From positions 6,699,464-6,763,463 of the forward strand of contig CM049320.1 in NCBI GenBank assembly GCA_026874595.1: a stretch of DNA of 64,000 nt, written 5' to 3'. A program made the translations under genes and the position numbers. Under the pieces are notes generated by a model. That model saw nothing but the letters and a program-made list of their open reading frames with translations, ran no database searches and had not been told where the DNA came from. This document shows, piece by piece, positions 1 through 11,799 of this stretch. Within the stretch, counting starts at the first letter, position 1. Every line of letters starts with the position of its first letter. This DNA is from Sipunculus nudus. Its lineage: Eukaryota > Annelida > Sipuncula > Golfingiida > Sipunculidae.

Positions 1-343
1 TCCCGTTCATTTTAACACATCCGAGATTTTATAGAAACATTTCACAAGTCGAATTTCTTGAGAATATACTGTTTGGTTCAAAAGTTGTAGCGTTCACAAA
101 TAATTTCTGTTCCAGCTGGTTTGACCGTGAAGATCTATGTAAAATTCATACGTTTTCGAACTCGCCAAAGAACTTGATTGAAACAAGTAGAGCAAAAATG
201 TTTGAGGAGAAAATATGCGATACATTAAAAGTTATGCGGTTCCCAAAAATATCGTGTTTGTTTTTCATCTCACCCAAGGGTTGTATATATTTAGTTACAA
301 AACTGTCACTGATAAAGTCTCTTCTGCAGTTTTTAAATGTTCA

Positions 344-349
344 TTTATT
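344..349 (-). terminator. Poly(A) signal of copy A
   Basis: AATAAA on the minus strand, 30 nt after the TAA of copy A exon 5. Confidence 0.6.
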
Positions 350-378
350 TGTTGAAAGCCAATGAGGCTTCAATAAGT

Positions 379-510
379 TTACTCCGGGACGAAGACCTTG
401 ACATTTTTGCCAATGACTTGCACCTGATCACCGTGCAACTTTATCAAAGGTAGCAGGAAGTATAACACGTCCGCTTGGTCCGCTCCTGGCATCACAATAA
501 ACGCGTGCAC
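379..510 (-). CDS. Copy A exon 5 (terminal)
   Basis: 132 nt from acceptor TATTCAG to TAA. Encodes VHAFIVMPGADQADVL, then LPLIKLHG, ending VKVFVPE. Confidence 0.85.
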   Translation of the reverse strand: MHAFIVMPGADQADVLYFLLPLIKLHGDQVQVIGKNVKVFVPE

Positions 511-728
511 CTGAATAAAGATATAGTCGAAACATAATAATCAATCTTAATGACACCATTATATCCTTATAATTATATTAATTTCAACACCATAAAACAG
601 TCACTTGTTCACGGTCACGTTTCGTTTTTACTCTGTATATAAGACTACGTTCGAACACCATCTCGAAAATGCGACCACTACATCGAGGACTCATTGGTGG
701 TTATAATTTCGAAATTTTACTTTCTCTA

Positions 729-802
<74 letters not shown>

Positions 803-3800
803 GCACGCTATATGTTTACTTTAAACAATATACATTTTACATTTTGATTCTAAAGATTCAGAATTTCATATCCTAGATAACATAATTTGTCAAATTTTAA
901 ATCACTGTGCTATTATATACTGTTCTTGTTTTGGCACTTACATATGTCAATGTATGCAAAACTAATTAAAACCCTTAAACGTTACGGTTATTTAATAAGG
1001 GAAAACCTGACAGTTTTTTTCTACCAATACAATTCCCAAAATTATTTGAACATGATATTTACATGGCATGCTTTGTTTGATTATTGAATAGATTTTCGGG
1101 GTCATGTGCTTGCTATTAAATAAATTTTCGGGGTCATGTGCTTGCAGTATACGAAGTTAAAAAATTGATTCTTGTGGTGGGTTTTTGTATGATATTATAA
1201 CTGAGAAGGAAACAAAATTGCACGTTATAAAAAGATGACCAATAGACCATTCATAATATTTAACATAAACAAGAAGAATTTTTTTTTATCTAATTAAAAG
1301 ACAAACAAGTGTTTGTAATAGGGTAAAATTTTAAATTATCATGAACAAGTTTGGAATTCTAGAGAGTTACTAGTGAGTGAGCCGTCCACACATAAATGCC
1401 TTCTGGCGTCAACAATATGTAATCGGCCTTTAAAAGGCCAAAACTATAAGAAATAAAATATATGAGAACCTAATAAAATCGGTATACACTAATTTTCCCT
1501 TTAGAGATACACCATGAGTGTCACTTTTAATGACATATGTTCAGTTTTATCATGTTCTTCTGACTGCCAAAACTGATTCTTGACGCTGGTAGGTTACTCC
1601 ACTTGAGCATCTTCTTTTAATTATATTTAAAAATTTAGAAGTTAAAAAGTGTGACTGGTTGTTAGAGCCTGGTGCCATTTTGCCCCGCCGCAAGCCGAGC
1701 TAAGATCAAGCCGAGCCGACCCGCGTTTATCAGGAAGCGCCGCTGTTTTTTCATTAAGCCGAAGAGAGCCGATTTTGTGCAGTTCAGTTTGTTTTGAGGA
1801 AAAAAAGTAATACAAAATATATATCTTTTACTATTATAATCGCCCGAAACATAAACAAACTGACACAGTTAAACAGTCCATAAAAGCTTTTCATTCCAAC
1901 AAAATCAGACAATTGCGCGTATTCTCTGGCGAGTGCTTGGGTGGATAAAGCGGAGGCACAGGGGGCGCGCACCTCTGTTTCGACAACAGAAATGCAGGAA
2001 TTATAATAACTAACCATGTGCCGGAATTCTCAACTGGCCCCGTTTCCCTCCCTAAATTTCTGTATGCGAGAGATACATATAAAGACCATTAACCCATGTG
2101 GTATACTTATAAATGTGCCAGGGTGTTGAGCCTCTTTTCTGATATAATGTATCCTGAACATTAAGATAACGTTTACAGCTATAGGTCAGGTAGAAAATAT
2201 GGTTAAGACCATTAACCCATGTGGTATACTGATAAATGTGCCAGGGTGTTGAGCCTCTTTTCTGATATAATGTATCCTGAACATTTAGATAACGTTTACA
2301 GCTATAGGTCAGGTAGAAAATATGGTTAGCTCGAACATTCCGCAGAGCAAAGTATATGGTTCTTGTCATATTAGTTCATCGGGAAGATCCTTCATGTCGT
2401 AAGATGGTTGCTGCTATATGTCATAGACTGAAAATTCATGTCATAGGAAACATTACAGGTCATAGGTCATGCGGAAAAACCTTCATGTTATAGGTATTTT
2501 ATCATAGATCACATGTCACAGACCAAACGTTTGCGCCTCCTCGTAATAGGCCATAAGTCAGGACGTACTGCCTGTAGGTCAAAGGTAAGCTACAGTTCAT
2601 CAACTACGTCATAAACATATCATTCGAGCCATAGATCACAGGTCATAGGTCATGAGGATATATTTCATTTCCTAGGTCAAAGGTTACATTGTTTCTATTT
2701 CAGATCACAGGGCGAGTCATTAATATCATAGGTCATAAGCCAGGTCTAAGATGTCAAGGCACAGGTTTCGTCATGGGTTAGAACCTACTTTTCGGTGGCC
2801 ACGAATTGTTCTATTCGGAGGGCATAGAAGTCGTTTCTTATATGCCATTCTGATAGGTCATAACCCAGGTTATATGCTATTTTGTGCACACCAATGGCAC
2901 AGGTCAGACGGTATTCTTTCATTCAATAGGTCAAAGAGCGGGTTATATAGGTCATGAGGCAGGTTATAGTGCCAGACACTGGTCGAAGGATAGATTGCTT
3001 ACGTCATAGGTCACAGGTATGTTGGTATTAGGGCATACTTAAATAGGGTTATGGTCATTTACGTCATAGGTCACGTATGTTGGTATTAGGGCATACTTAA
3101 ATAGGGTTATGGTCATTTAGGCCATGAACGGGAAATGAATGGGTAACGTTATAGGTCATGGTCAAGTATATAGATTATATATGTCATGTAGTTCATAGGT
3201 AAGATGGAAACCCAAATGTCATACGTCACAGATCTTTCACCGATCTTGTCACAGTTCATATTGTAGGTCGCTAGGTCATAGATGTGGTTGTTAATGATAA
3301 AAAAAATGTTACGCTTTATTTATCATACCTCAGTCTTGAAGACACATTTATACAACGCCAGTTTCAGCCCTTTTTGTCTTTCTCCAAAGGCGAACGTGGT
3401 TTCCTCTCTCATAATGTCAAGATACTGGTCCACGGATTTACCTGTATTGAAAATTAAGTATAACATTACTTAAATAATTTGCTCTTCAAGGAGCGGTTGT
3501 ACATTCAATTGTCCCGGATTTCCTCAACTTTAAACCACTCCTTGTATGGCCAGATTCCCTGGGTCCCAACACAAGGGTGGGCACAAAGCAAAAATGTTGT
3601 TATCCACATCTCTGCTCTAGCTAATGTTATTACATCGGTACTGACAAAGGGCCAAGAATCAGAGCAACGAGAGCCGATGTCGCATGTTTAAACTTATTCC
3701 TTTACGAACAAGAAAGCGATGGCAGCCCGCATACTTCAGCTAGTATATCAGATTCAAACTTAAGTTGTTCATAGACGTAAGCTTAGAAAGTAAATTATCT

Positions 3801-6172
3801 AATGAGAGTTACAGTTCTTCACAAACTCAGAACAGGTTAGTACTGCCCGTCAAAACAAAGGCGGCTACAATAGTTAACAACTGTTTATTCAGTCGGGGAG
3901 AAATTTTACCTCGTTCGGAACATTTACACTCATAGGGTCCAGTTTTCATACCAGACATGTTTAATATTCATTGTTTGTATGGATTCCTTCTTACAATATC
4001 ATGGTATCTGCCAAGGTTTCCATCTAAATCCGTTTATTTACTACTCTACATCTGTTTGAATATGCTTGTACTGGGCCCTATCGATGGTTCAAAACATAGC
4101 GCGCACACCTAATGACGAATCCAGATGTTTAGGCGTCAGACCATTGTTTATTATTTCATGTTTCTTGTCTTTGTTTCACAGTTGTTACACATGGCACTTC
4201 TGATTTGGCAGTGTTGTTGTGTTGATTAAATAATTGTGCACTGTTTTTGCTCACACACAGAAAAGTGACAATGTATTAAACAGGTGAAATTTGAGATCCA
4301 TCAGCCATGACAGTTTTGCTGGAAAACGTTTCACCCAAAATGAACTAATATTGTGAGTTAATGCATATGTTTTTTTTTTTTTCAAATAATTACCCTACTA
4401 CTTGTGATGACGAATTTGACTTTGGTGTTACTCAAATGACTCCGTACATTCCATAAAATTATCATATCACAATTGATTAACAAAAATGCTACTAGACAAC
4501 CCACCTGAGACATAAACAAAATAACATCAAAAGCACCTTCTTACGGTGGTAAAATTAAAAATTAGATACCTTTATATTCTACCTTGAAATGGGCCCAGAA
4601 AACGAAGTCCCCCTCTGTTACTTTGAGGTTTGGGCCTGGGAAACACAGACTCTCGTCCACTCTCATAATGTTCTTGGCGAAGTTTTCGTACTCGTACAGA
4701 GGACAGGAGTTCACGTCAACAGACTGACCCACAGTAGAGTTTAGATCTCCTACCGCCGAGTCTGGTTTCTTTACCACTGTAATTAGAGCAAATGATGGTT
4801 ACTAGGAGTCATGATTTCTGCGTCTTATCAAGCTAATTGGTTACTTGGAAATGGTAGGACTTTTAAATAATCATTTATTTTAACATTTCATTGACTTTAA
4901 GCTTGAACCTTAAGGACGGGTTCCTTTAAGAACCTCTCGAGATTTAAAAAAAAACTTCTATGGTTCCATCTTGAACCTCTTAAGAGGTTCCTTACGGAAC
5001 ATTTTAAGGTTTTTATGGTAGACTGAGTTTGAATTCTTGAAAGGTTTTTACCGGAACCTCTTGTGTAGGGTTCTTTCCAGGTTTTACTTTTAAAAAAACA
5101 TTCTACGATGTCATACCATTCGTTTATAATATATTAATCCAAGCTGTATTACGACTGCAAGGTTTCTTGTAAAGTTACACTGACCGAACGTTTGGCTGAG
5201 ATATTTCAGGAAACAGATATTTTATACGCACGTGATATTTAAAGACCAACTGTGGTGGAATTTCAATAATGCCGGGAAAAATATCCGACTTATTATTTCG
5301 TGCGCACGAGATATATATTAAAAACAAAATTTCTTTTAATTATGTCCCTAACGGGCTCCATAATATTAGGAAACTTTTTTTTATTTTTTCATGGTGAAAG
5401 ATATTAACTCTTAACAAGAATAACTTTCAAGCGATATGATCAAACGCGAATTGTTGGTTCGACGTCCTCAAACATGAGAATTAACCTACCGTCTTAATTT
5501 TTAAGCATCGTTCTTACAAATGGACGTACCGGTCTCTCATGATTTCAAATTTCCGTCATAGTATACGGTAAAAGCAAGAATAAAAATATACGGTGGCCGG
5601 TAAGTGCCACAAAAAAATATTACGTCATGCGCACGATTAAATATCTCGTGACACAGCATAAATATCTCATGCGCATGAGTAATAAGGTGGAGCTCAGGAA
5701 TATTTTTTCGCGCGTAATAACTCGTGCGCACGACATAGTTATCTCTTGGGCGCGAATAAATTATTTCGTGCGCACAAGTTCATAAGTCGTGCCCACTACT
5801 CGGATTTGTTCTTGGGGCACTAACGAGCCACCGTGAAATAAAGCTGAAGGAAATCCATTTAAATTCTTCTTTACAAAAAGATGAATAAACACAACGATAA
5901 TCACAAACAGTATACGATCTAACTGCCTCTGACAGCGATAAAATTCAGGTTTCAGATGCATGATAATGAAAATATAAGATAAAATGATACGTCAAATATA
6001 CATCTCAGAACATGAAATGTAATTTTTAATGACTGTTGAAAATGATAGATGTCGCTAGTTTGGTTGACATTTGCATTTGCCCGTATGGTCAATCTCTAAA
6101 TTTCTTTTTATGTATGGATGGGTTAGAAAATTCTTTGTCCTTACCTGCCACAATACGGTTCTCCCCAACAAC
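379..6172 (-). CDS. Copy A: paralogue with exons 2-5, exon 1 not found
   Basis: Exons 6145-6172, 4570-4776, 3329-3441 and 379-510 have AG/GT borders and the same phases as copy B. They encode 159 residues with no internal stop and end in TAA. The poly(A) signal AATAAA lies about 30 nt beyond. Reading upstream on the minus strand I could not find a sequence like MAAF..GQEC before about 16.8 kb, and a decayed Helitron occupies 8.6-11.8 kb. Exon 1 may have been lost, may lie further away, or may have diverged. Intact splice sites and frame suggest the exons were under selection until recently. The roles suggested for copy B apply equally here. Confidence 0.65.
735..797. repeat. (TA)n microsatellite
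   Basis: About 60 bases of near-perfect TA dinucleotides in copy A intron 4. Confidence 0.95.
2082..2327. repeat. 123-bp tandem duplication
   Basis: Two nearly identical 123-bp units begin at 2082 and 2205. They differ at only a few positions, so the duplication is recent. No coding function is seen. Confidence 0.9.
2440..3290. repeat. Degenerate array rich in AGGTCA
   Basis: At least 15 exact AGGTCA hexamers on the plus strand, often as (C/T)ATAGGTCATAGG. It also holds a nearly perfect 58-60-bp pair at 3001 and 3061. It is probably a decayed satellite. AGGTCA is also the nuclear-receptor half-site. Confidence 0.75.
3329..3441 (-). CDS. Copy A exon 4
   Basis: 113 nt between AATACAG and GTATGA. 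Encodes KSVDQYLDIMREE through YKCVFKTE. One codon shorter than copy B exon 4. Confidence 0.8.
3442..4569. other. Copy A intron 3
   Basis: No exon, repeat array or element identified; a poly(T) run lies near 4370. Confidence 0.5.
4570..4776 (-). CDS. Copy A exon 3
   Basis: 207 nt between ATTACAG and GTATCT. Encodes KKPDSAV, then CPLYEYENFAK, then EGDFVFWAHFKVEYK. Gap-free alignment to copy B exon 3. Confidence 0.8.
4908..5095. repeat. GGTTCC/GGAACC palindrome cluster
   Basis: Several inverted GGTTCC...GGAACC modules lie in copy A intron 2, including a perfect 18-bp palindrome at 4973-4990. Related GGTTCC..CAAGAACC text lies at 44.66 and 44.9 kb, next to copy C. Confidence 0.65.
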
Positions 6173-6470
6173 CTACAATTTAAGAGATATTGTTAAAATA
6201 TATGGCCAAAACCAGTGCCCTTAGATCCAGTTTTTAATTCTTATAACTAACTTCAGTCTCTTTTATCGGTTTTGAGATAATTTCGTTTGACTGATAATGA
6301 CTTTCTTTGGTTTGTTGCATGATAAACCATTGGCATGGACGCAAGGTCGGAAAAGGGTTGTTTCTATTAAAGCTTGCGTCGCCGCGTACCTATAAATACA
6401 CCACTGTTCCTGTCTTGCGTCGACGCGTATGTAAAATACACCGAAATAAAATATATTATATATATATATA
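5567..6470. repeat. Inverted repeat, arm 1
   Basis: About 905 bp that align in reverse complement to 46978-47892 with high identity. The arm carries copy A exon 2 and adjacent intron. It ends at a (TA)n tract on the right and at GGTAAAAGCAAGAA on the left. Confidence 0.9.
6145..6172 (-). CDS. Copy A exon 2, 28-nt microexon
   Basis: Lies between AATTGTAG and GTAAGG and encodes VVGENRIVA plus one base. It sits inside the 5567-6470 inverted-repeat arm, together with its flanking intron. Confidence 0.75.
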
Positions 6471-6479
6471 TATGTATAA

Positions 6480-8610
6480 CTCTGGAGAAAAACAACACTA
6501 AAAATTCACAACAGTCTGTTTCACGGGATGCTACCCGATCATCAGGTGAATATGGTTAGAATGAAGCTAACGACGTGGTTTGAAAAGCCGAGACTTTACG
6601 AGAGTACGAGATTATGCTTTGTGCGATTCGGGGGGCGGGGGCATGTGAAAGACTGACACTGATCCTATTGTCCTCGGGGGCACAATAGGGTTGGTCGGGG
6701 TACACGTGCGTTACTGGAACATAACAGCTCAAAGAGGTTATTTTAATGTTTATATATAATATAAAGATATATACCAGGATGCTCAATTAGCATATTAAAC
6801 TGATTATTAATAGGGTCTATGAAGCAGTGAACATATTAGTAGTATACATATGATATAAATACACATATCCTATGAAAATACACAATATACAAGGCACAAA
6901 ACAATATAAGAGGCAAATATACTATACTATACTCATACCAAGTGGAATCCACTCGGTAAACTCACCATGCTGTAGTGGTAACGTCATGTCCCTCAACACT
7001 GCGAAGCAGTGAGAGAACACCTACCTGAACAGGTTAGTCTGCCCAGTGGATCCTTTTTTTTGTATATGACATGCGTTTGTATATTATTTCTGTAAAATTA
7101 ATGTATTACCTGTATTTAAACAAAGAATATAAACAATTACCATAACTCGAGTGGGTGTAATTGAAATGAAATATTATATATTACTATTTTTTTACAGATA
7201 CATATCATGTGGAGCAAGTAATCCCTCCAAAGTGCATAACGTTGGGTGATGACTGAAAAATCCTCTCAGATATGTTTAACATTTAAGTCACCCTTGTTGG
7301 CTAAGCGTTTTTTTCAGATTCGGTTAGTCTCTATGAAGAGTCTAGCTCCTTTAACAGGACCTGTACATAAAATTATTATGTGACTTTAATAAACTATGGC
7401 ATTAATTACCTGGGTAACTTTTCAAGTTGAATTAGCTCATCTTTGAATTGCCCTAAAAGATAATCCACGATTACAGCATTTCTTTGCCAGACTTTGGCAC
7501 ACTGCGATGACAGCTCTAATTCAAGGAGCTTTCCAAAAGCGGGGGGGGGGGGGGGAGGGGGTCGCAGGCAGGGGGTAAGTGGGCTACCTACCTTCGGCGC
7601 AACCCCCCCCCCCCCATCCCCATACGCTGTTACATGTCTCATTTTATCTGTTTATTTTTCCAAGTTATTGGTAATAAATGTTCATTTATTTTCCATATAA
7701 TTGTTTGCAGAAATGATTACTGAAACGTACACCATTAATAATTTTCGGAGCCAATGTTCTTGGTCTCAGATGGTCAAAGGTAGAGGTAAAGGTAAAGGTC
7801 ACGGAGACTCATGTATACGGATTGTTTTCCTTATATCTTGCTAAATATAATCATAGCCACTTCAAATGTAGCTGATTTGCATACTCTTTGGCTATTCCCC
7901 TCACTACAAAATAGGCTATTTGTTATTATGGTACTATTTGTACCGACATCATTTTTATTAAACTGTCATATAATAAGTATGATACATAAATTTATATTAA
8001 TTCATAATTTAACTAATTTTTTTATTTTATCGAGAAAATGAGAATTAACTGTAATGATAATATGAACAGTTTACTACGTAATGACGATGAAAGTTATTAT
8101 ATCTTCTCTCGCTTAGAACTTTCCTTTCTCCCGGTACGAGAAGATTCTTGAAAGGTATAGGACAAAATATTGGCCCATCAATATGCCTACACATATAGTT
8201 TTGCTTTGTTCTTTCTTATCCAGGTCATCATTAATGTCGCCCAGCACAAACAATAGCAAATTCAATTCCAAAGAGGAGAAAACAGAACGATATAGTCGGC
8301 AAATATGTTCGATGGATTATAAAAGTTTTCTTTAAGCCATAACTAGAATCATTTTTGTTTCCCGAACTTTGAACTGAACTTAACATTCCATTACCTCACA
8401 ATAGATAGTAAACTCTTCTTCATGGTTCCTGCTTAACACATATCACACCTCCATGTAATCCACAGTGGTTCTGTTCGGTTAGAACATTATACCTGAATAT
8501 GTTTTACTTTTACTTTTCAGAAAAAAAAATATCCAGATTGTCATCATTTGTCAAATATGCTTCAGCAAAACACATCACATCAGTGCGATTGAAAATGTGA
8601 GCCTGTCTAG
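6480..8610. other. Region upstream of copy A exon 2
   Basis: No exon 1 recognised. It holds a G-run/C-run pair at about 7543-7613 and a possible exon end with a donor near 7425 (minus), too weak to call. Confidence 0.4.
7540..7613. repeat. Poly(G) and poly(C) runs facing each other
   Basis: A run of about 15 G plus further G groups is followed some 45 bases later by a run of about 14 C on the same strand. They could form a G:C hairpin or a G-quadruplex. Confidence 0.85.
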
Positions 8611-8619
8611 TAGTCAAAA

Positions 8620-9306
8620 GGTCTAACTTTTTTGGCCGAAAATAATGTATATTTGAATGACCATTGCCTGTCGGCTTGGGGTTCCTTCCGTCCGACTCAG
8701 TTCATCAGTTCTAACTGTATTTTGTCGGATATCCTGCGTTTCATCTTCAATTGTTTCGCTAGCATCTATTCTACCAGCTTCAAAATCTACGATATATGTC
8801 TTCACACGACTTAATGCAACATAAGCTTATCCTTTCCCCAACGCTTCACCTTTTTCATGTTCACAACAATTTTATTCACCTGGCATTTGTAGATTTTCAC
8901 TGCCCATGCTAATGCCTTTGGAAATTGTCCTCTAGCAATCTTTCAATGTCTGTTTTTCTTAATTCATATGTTGCTTCATGTCTCCTTTGGGATAATCCTG
9001 TTTCCAGAGACTACCAAATAAGGGACCCTTTCGAACAAATTCATCTTGAAATTTCACCAAATTCGGTTAAATATTTTCACTGGTATGGTTTACTATCTTT
9101 TGAACTGATCCTATAACGCCATTGACGAGTCCATCAGACTTATCGATGCTGTATGCAAGCATGACTCTGGCGCCAAGTGTCAATACAAAAATCGTATGTA
9201 AACCCGCCTTTTCTGATCGCTTTTGTAACGTGTTCATCTTCTTAGAATTGACGTGCCTAGCACTGTCAGTCTTATCATCTGATGCATGAATGTAAATCCG
9301 GTCCAT
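8620..9306 (-). pseudogene. Helitron/PIF1-type helicase C-terminal remnant
   Basis: Contains KAGLHTIFVLTLGARVML then DKSDGLVNGVIGSVQ, a family hallmark. Downstream is a block resembling the last helicase motifs (FPKALAWAVKIYKCQ, KRWGKDK, a split ALSRVK). It is disrupted by at least two frameshifts. A PIF1 helicase of another origin is possible, but the neighbouring Rep remnant favours Helitron. Confidence 0.75.
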
Positions 9307-10199
9307 TCATGAACACATGATAAGCTAAAACATCTTCCTTTCACTGTTTCCTGTTGAAACTGTGCTTGTTTCTTATTTAACTGCGAACTATTCTTTGGTA
9401 TCCATCATCAGCTAACATTTGTCCCTCGATCTGGGTTTTATATTGCGCAATAATTTTAGAAATATTGATCAGACTTGGAAATTTTGATCAGTTCTGTATT
9501 AGCGTCAGTATCCTGCTGGTCAATGTCTTTTTCTACCTTTACACCTTCAGCTTCATTTTGCATGCTTTAATTGTCATGTTTAGCAAAAGGTGCAACATTT
9601 GCCCACGCATGTTCAAGCGGCCCAAACCCTGCATCGTTTAGAATTGCTTCTTCCACATTTCTTAATTTTCTATGTATTTTTAATCATTTGTAGCTATCTG
9701 GTCCTGTATGTGAATGTTATGCGACGAAAAATAAGGAACATCCAATAGGTCAACATTTCGTTACGACATGGTACTTGATACAGCAAGGGTTTGCCCGATA
9801 GAAGTCACTTTGATCTTTTCCAATACAAAACTGTTGGAATCTAATTATTGCTGAACGTCTTCGTCTTCATACCGCCATTTTTGAATTTGATCTGTTTTGG
9901 TAGTTCTGCTGAAACATCCTGTGGTACATTATCGATATCCAGTACAATCGGTACGCTGTCGTTTTCCTCCTTATTCAAACTTCCGTGTCTCACTTTTTAG
10001 TTAACTGCAAAATCTGATAGACATGGATTTTCTTTACAGTAAGGTCTCAGTGAGTATCTTCTAATGACATTGCTCTGGAAAATGTATTTCTTCGTTATCT
10101 TCTTATTCATCCAGTTCTTTTTGTGGTTTCAGTTCAGCAGCTCGCACATCTTTAGAATCTGTATTTACAAACAGAAACTCTTTTCTGATCTATTTCATA

Positions 10200-11480
10200 G
10201 GAATGGATAATTTTCTGTAAACAGCTTAGTGAAACTGATCCTACACATCGAAGCATGGATTTAATTGTTCTTTGTACCCTTTACAAACTTGTTTTAGCAG
10301 TTCGTCTATACCTTTATATATATATATTTTGTTTTATAGGCAGCAATGTGAAATAGCACATGAGTACGAATCTATGATGTTCAGTGTGTCAATGTTTGCT
10401 GCCAAGCTTTCAGTATCACTCGGTTTTAAGGATTGATCAGACTTTCTGCTGGTAACCTCTTTATCACTATTGTTTTGCCTTTTTGTGATACCAATAGCTC
10501 TTGAATATACTCTTGCAGAGAAACCTTTTTCCAATGTGGCGTCTTTTGACGTATCCTTATCAGAAATTACATCTTTCACTTTTTGGAGTACACTGGATGC
10601 ACATGTCTTCTTCCGTTTTACCATTTCATCACCTGGTTCCTTCGCGATGACAGAATTAGATGGTCTAAGAAAGCTGAACCTATGCGGTCCTTTCTCCCTG
10701 CAATAACCTGACTGAGTAATTCCTCGATTATTTTATTGAACAGTTGCGCCTTCATCAGCAGGTATTGCACAAATTATGTATTTGTCAACATATGATGTAG
10801 CTACTTTATTTGAATCAGAATCAACTCTCAGGCGCATCTTTTATCCATAAGCGTGTATATGCATGAGGAGAACCAGGAACCTGAAATTCTATTCGAATAA
10901 CGTAAACAACTTTTTCCGCTAATGGTAGAGCTTTTGATTTGAAAACATCTCTGATCAACAGTTCTGACCTGTACTGAAACTGTCGTGCAGCAGTCACTTG
11001 GTTCCTTCTCAGCCAGTGTGATCTCTCAGCAAAAAAAAAAATACTTGTTTGACATCATCATGAGTCTATAATGTCCCATACCGTCTCGCTATTTTTTAAT
11101 CTCTTATGCAAGTGTATGTCAGCAACGGAAACTGTAAAATACCGTTTATGTTTAAAGCTGTCGAACAATGCTTACAACGTTAAATTCAGATTCGAAATAA
11201 GCAAGAGTTTTCTTGACGTGTTTCGACATTCTATATGTTTAGTCTGGTTTAACAAAACCTGCCATCTTGTCTACATTTTAACAATGATTTCAGTGAAACG
11301 TTTCCCATGAAAGTTTGATATACTAGCAAATGAAAATGTATTAATTAATATGACTTGTAACTTGCTGACATTCGCTTGCATATTGTGCAGTCAAAATGTT
11401 CTCAATAGATCTTGAGAAACTGCCATCAACATCAAGCAATCTTGGATTGAAATATTGTCGACGCTTCGAGTGCAGAGGCC
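10200..11480 (-). pseudogene. Helitron Rep/N-terminal domain remnant
   Basis: Segments in order: a DGSFSRSIENILTAQYA block at about 11341-11475, an AARQFQYRSELL..DVF block followed by a VIRIEFQVPGSPHAYTL block at about 10840-11010, and an ANIDTLNIIDSYSCA block at about 10340-10400. In intact Helitron proteins these blocks surround the rolling-circle nuclease. Here they are in different frames and broken by stops. Confidence 0.7.
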
Positions 11481-11799
11481 GTTCAGGTGTCAGGGGATTT
11501 GTCCCCTACGGATAATTGTAAGGCTTCCTCAAAGTTAGGAACACTCATAATTTGTAATAGGTTTTGCTCCATTGGCTGTTGCAAAACTGATTATTTTGTT
11601 GAGCAATCCAGGACCTTTATTGATCATACTTGCTTCATATGGCAGCCCAGGCACTAGATGCTTCTTCAAATGCATATTCATCATGTTCTCTGAGGTCTTC
11701 GTCATATTAAGTACATGACGTTTCTATCACCTATCTCAACGGCACTTTGTAAGCACGCTGCACTTGCTTCGTCGTCTTTTCGACCATCATGCTGATTTG

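Larger units (their letters stand above)
511..3328. other. Copy A intron 4
   Basis: No coding signal. It holds a (TA)n run, a 123-bp tandem pair and a block rich in AGGTCA, listed separately. Confidence 0.6.

Noticed and set aside
7406-7642. Minus-strand exon ending at a GTAATT donor
   Set aside because: Some 40 plausible residues, but the frame runs out of a poly(C) tract with no clear acceptor and no homologue is recognised.
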